Shown piece by piece: positions 60,859 through 64,000 of a stretch of 64,000 bases of DNA (position 1 is the first letter of the stretch; each line of letters opens with the position of its first letter). The translations under genes and the position numbers were made by a program. Below the pieces are notes generated by a model that saw nothing but the letters and a program-made list of their open reading frames with translations, was not told where the DNA came from and ran no database searches. Source of the stretch: Argyresthia goedartella (Eukaryota > Arthropoda > Insecta > Lepidoptera > Argyresthiidae). The stretch covers positions 34,550,906-34,614,905 of the forward strand of contig OX463818.1 in assembly GCA_949825045.1 (NCBI GenBank), in the 5' to 3' direction.

Positions 60859-63768
60859 ATGGCTAACACTTATACTATAAAAGAAGTATTTAACTGTTCC
60901 AACCTAAATGACTTTCATACAGTCATTCCTACATCTAAAAATAAACTCACATACCTACACATAAACATTAGATCAATGATCAAAAACTTCCCCAAACTCT
61001 TACAATGCATTCATACCAGTAATCCCCCCGACATTATATTAATAACAGAAGCAAACATATCCGACACCCTGTGCCCGCTATTTCTTATTGATAACTATGT
61101 AATGCATACAAAACTACGCAGTAGGCGCAAAGGAGGCGGTATAATTATTTATGCACACAAAACACTAAATTATGAACAAATTAAGACAGCTACAATGCAC
61201 TCTGAATGTTTCCTAGGTAAAATCACAACACCAAATAAATCCGAAGTAATCCTATGTTCTTTCTACAGACCTCCAGATAAAATAAAAACACAAGTTTATT
61301 GACGAACTATCAACAATATTGTCCAAATACGAAACCTTCCACAACTTCATCCTTATTGGAGATATAAATATCGACCTGAAATGTGAAAACATTATCACAG
61401 AGCGTTATCGCAACTTACTGGCGGAAAAAGGTTTAATGTGCGGAATTTCTGACTATACGCGAATTGAAGAAACAAATGGTAAAATATCTAAAACATGTAT
61501 TGATCACATATTCGTAAGAAATAGCACAAAAGACCTCTACTCCGCGGCGCTTGGAACTGTATTGGCAGACCACCGTATGATAGTGCTCGCAGCAAATGTT
61601 GTTTCCTCGATACGGGTCGTTCCCAAAACGAAAACCAAAATCAATACCAGTATACTTAACTCAGAAATAAGTAAAGTAGACTGGGACCAAATCTGCATGA
61701 GCGAATGTCCAAACCATATTTATAATGAAATCAAATCCTGTTACAACAACGCATACGATAAGGCATCCTATATACAACCAATAAAAACTAGCAGACAAAA
61801 CAACTGTAAATGGCTAACCAAAAAAATATCCCTAAAGTGCGAAAAGAGAGATGAACTATTTATAAAGTATAAAAAAGATCCTACCAACAAACTGCTAAAA
61901 CTCGAATACAACGCACAAAGAAATAAGACAAACAAAATAATAGAAAAATCAAGAAATAATTATTACAAAAAACAAATTGCTGACAATAAATCAGAACCTA
62001 AAAAACTATGGCAAATTATAAACAATATTACGGGGCGGATTATGAGGTCGATCGATGAAGTAATCACAAAGGCATTTCGTGTAGACAAAAATAATGAAAT
62101 TGCTGTCGCAAATACATTCGCCACTGAATTCATTAAAAATGTCACAGACATTGTACCGAGCTGCAACATACCGCTGCTCAATAAATCTGAATACACATCT
62201 AAAGTAGATAAATCGATGTTTTATAAAAAAGCTACAAATGATAAAATAAAGAAAATTATCAGTCATGTCAGCGTACATAAATCATCAGGACATGACCGAA
62301 TACGACCCATTGATATAAAAACAGCCGGAGAAAAAAAAACTAATTAACACCTGTGTCATAACAGGTCTATACCCGAACGGTCTTAAACAAGGAATAGTCA
62401 GACCAATTTATAAAAAAGGTAAGGAGGATGTCTACTCAAATTATAGGCCAATAACTATTCTGCCAATTCTGGATAAGATATTTGAAAAATATGTAGTTGG
62501 AATGTTACATCATTATTACGAATCCAACAATATCTTAACGGAAACACAATACGGTTTTAGGCAAAAAAAGAGTACTACTCAACTCCTTTCAAAATTCACA
62601 AACGAAATCAATGGTTATCTAGATAAAAAAACAACACGTCCTACTAGTGTTTATTGATTATAGTAAGGCTTTTGATACATTACAACATGATCAACTTATA
62701 CAGAAATTAGACGATACTGGCATCCGAGGCCCCATCCTAAATTGGTGTAGTGACTATCTACGTAAACGTAGTTACAAGGTCAGAGTAGGTGAATCTCACA
62801 GCGATGAGGTAGACGTCATGATAGGAACAGCACAGGGATCAGTGCTGGGCCCATTACATTACCTTATATATGTCAACGACGTCATAAATGTGGTCAAGCA
62901 CTGCTCCCTGTATCAATTCGCGGACGACACTTGCCTTATAGCCACTGACACCAACTTGACGAGGGCAGCTCAAAGTCTCCAAATTGACTTTACATCCCTC
63001 TGTAAGTGGTCGCATGACGCAGGTCTTGTTCTGAACGCGCAGAAAACGAAAATGATGCACATAAGATCCAGCCATAATCGCAGTGATACGACGGCGGTCA
63101 AATTAATCGCTCACTGCCACAGCTGTCTTCACTCTCGGAGCAACTGCACCGACTGCATAACGATCGATCAGGTCAGCCAGGCGACATATCTTGGTATTAT
63201 CATTGATGAGAGGTTCAATTGGGGTCCTCACGTCGATAAAGTATGTAACAAACTGCGGGCACTACTCTCCAAGCTAAATATTGTTAAAAACAGGATACCA
63301 TACAACATACTACGCGATATATATACAGCACTTACGGAGTCAACAATTACTTATGGATTAACCAGCTATAGACGTACCTTCAAAACGAACCTAGACAAAA
63401 TACAGTCACTTCAACAGAGAATCCTAAAAACTATTGTCCACAAAAATATTAAAATGGCCTGTAACAGAAACTACGATTCATTATTTCTACACTGCAAAGT
63501 CTTACCCATACAAAAAATGTTCAAAGTAGGCCTACTCGTAGAACAATACAATAGGAGTGACATCCTTCGACCTGTGGAACACAAAATAGGCACAAGAAAA
63601 GTCACAAACAAAGAAATGACAACAACCGGATTCAATAACACTAATGGTCGAAGAACGGATAAATACATAATGCCACGGCTAATAAATGAACTACCCCTCA
63701 GCCTAAAAGAAACAATAACAATCACTAATATAAAACACAAAATAAAAAAATACTACCTACTAAATTAA
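60859..63768 (+). pseudogene. LINE ORF2: endonuclease and reverse transcriptase (three frameshifts)
   Basis: Starts MANTYTIKEVFNCSNLNDFH. Endonuclease blocks: LTYLHINIRSMIKNF, ILITEANI, GGGIIIYAHK, CSFYRPP, then after a shift FILIGDINIDL and LADHRMI. The linker ends SSGHDRIRPIDIK (62290). After the second shift come PIYKKGKEDVYSNYRPITIL, TQYGFRQKKSTTQLL, and after the third FIDYSKAFDTLQHDQLIQKL, IGTAQGSVLGPLHYLIYVND and the catalytic QFADDTCLI (about 62916-62942). A Cys/His-rich insert (HCHSCLHSRSNCTDC) at 63113-63157 precedes ATYLGIIIDERFNWGPHV. The thumb/C-terminus ends ITNIKHKIKKYYLLN at TAA 63766-63768. With the three single-base shifts corrected it would be a complete protein. Confidence 0.88.
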
Positions 63769-64000
63769 ATACATAATTGAATACATAATATGATACACAA
63801 TATTTAGAAAATGACTACAATAACAAGATAATAGCTAATATGTAACCATATCACAAGTATCACATAGGAAGTGCCCACTTCTTGATCAAAGCCACAACCG
63901 GTCATTCAGCACTGCTAATACCGACCCAACCAAACAGGCGTGAGAGCGAGACAAACGCGCACTGGCTTCACGACCCACCGCCTGTTACCTAGATCAAAAC
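63769..64000 (+). other. 3' untranslated region of the 59.6-kb LINE
   Basis: AT-rich then GC-richer non-coding sequence to the window end. No tail or terminal repeat is reached. Confidence 0.55.

Larger units (their letters stand above)
59641..64000 (+). mobile_element. Nearly complete LINE (Jockey/CR1 group), continuing past the window end
   Basis: ORF1 with a PHD-like finger and coiled coil (59657-60634, continuing in another frame to about 60797) is followed by ORF2 with endonuclease and reverse transcriptase (60859-63768). The 3' untranslated region runs to the window end. Four frame breaks: one in ORF1 at 60630 (plus the palindrome at 60680-60733), and three in ORF2 near 61290, 62335 and 62630, each at or next to an A run. 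Confidence 0.88.

Overview
This window is eukaryotic nuclear DNA, most likely from a moth or butterfly (Lepidoptera). It is AT-rich, has introns, and is packed with decayed retrotransposons and DNA transposons. The lineage call rests on interspersed repeats whose form I associate with lepidopteran genomes: GTCCGTCC-containing repeats ending in a GGAACCCTTC / ACTCGCACTTG-like motif, tRNA-headed SINEs, and AACAAACATC...TTAGTAGGAT-type repeats. No database was searched. No operons, CRISPR arrays, rRNA or intact tRNA genes are visible.

Layout. 1-545 is a 23/47-bp minisatellite. 546-4510 holds SINE, LINE and MITE-like debris. 4773-5875 (minus) is the large first coding exon of a GT49-type glycosyltransferase ending at a clean splice donor; its downstream exons were not found. 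8077-14618 (plus) carries three phase-compatible exons of a membrane protein, probably a two-pore potassium channel, with SINE and LINE insertions in its introns. 14.8-22.3 kb is repeats and fragments of at least four LINE or Tc1-type elements.

22.7-27.9 kb is a long, frameshifted LINE with a zinc-knuckle ORF1 and an ORF2 of endonuclease, reverse transcriptase and RNase H. 28.8-31.6 kb has three more LINE fragments, one with a perfect 232-bp tandem duplication. About 32.0-38.2 kb is a Helitron (HUH Rep plus Pif1-like helicase) interrupted by a 1.69-kb LINE whose 6-bp target-site duplication, once collapsed, restores the Helitron frame. 38.9-39.5 kb is a GGTTCN hexamer repeat. 42-50 kb contains MITEs, LINE pieces, a C-terminally truncated mariner, a decayed hAT and a large inverted duplication.

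51.3-55.4 kb is the most unusual unit. It is a 4.06-kb candidate DNA transposon with a 13-bp terminal inverted repeat, a single uninterrupted 781-codon ORF, and nine copies of a 10-bp motif (TTCGGTGGAC) on both sides of the ORF. 56.5-58.9 kb (minus) and 59.6-64.0 kb (plus) are two related LINEs broken mainly at A/T homopolymers; the second runs off the window end.

Most proteins encoded here belong to mobile elements. The only likely host genes are the GT49 enzyme and the channel-like gene. The 781-codon protein is either a recently active transposase or a domesticated one.
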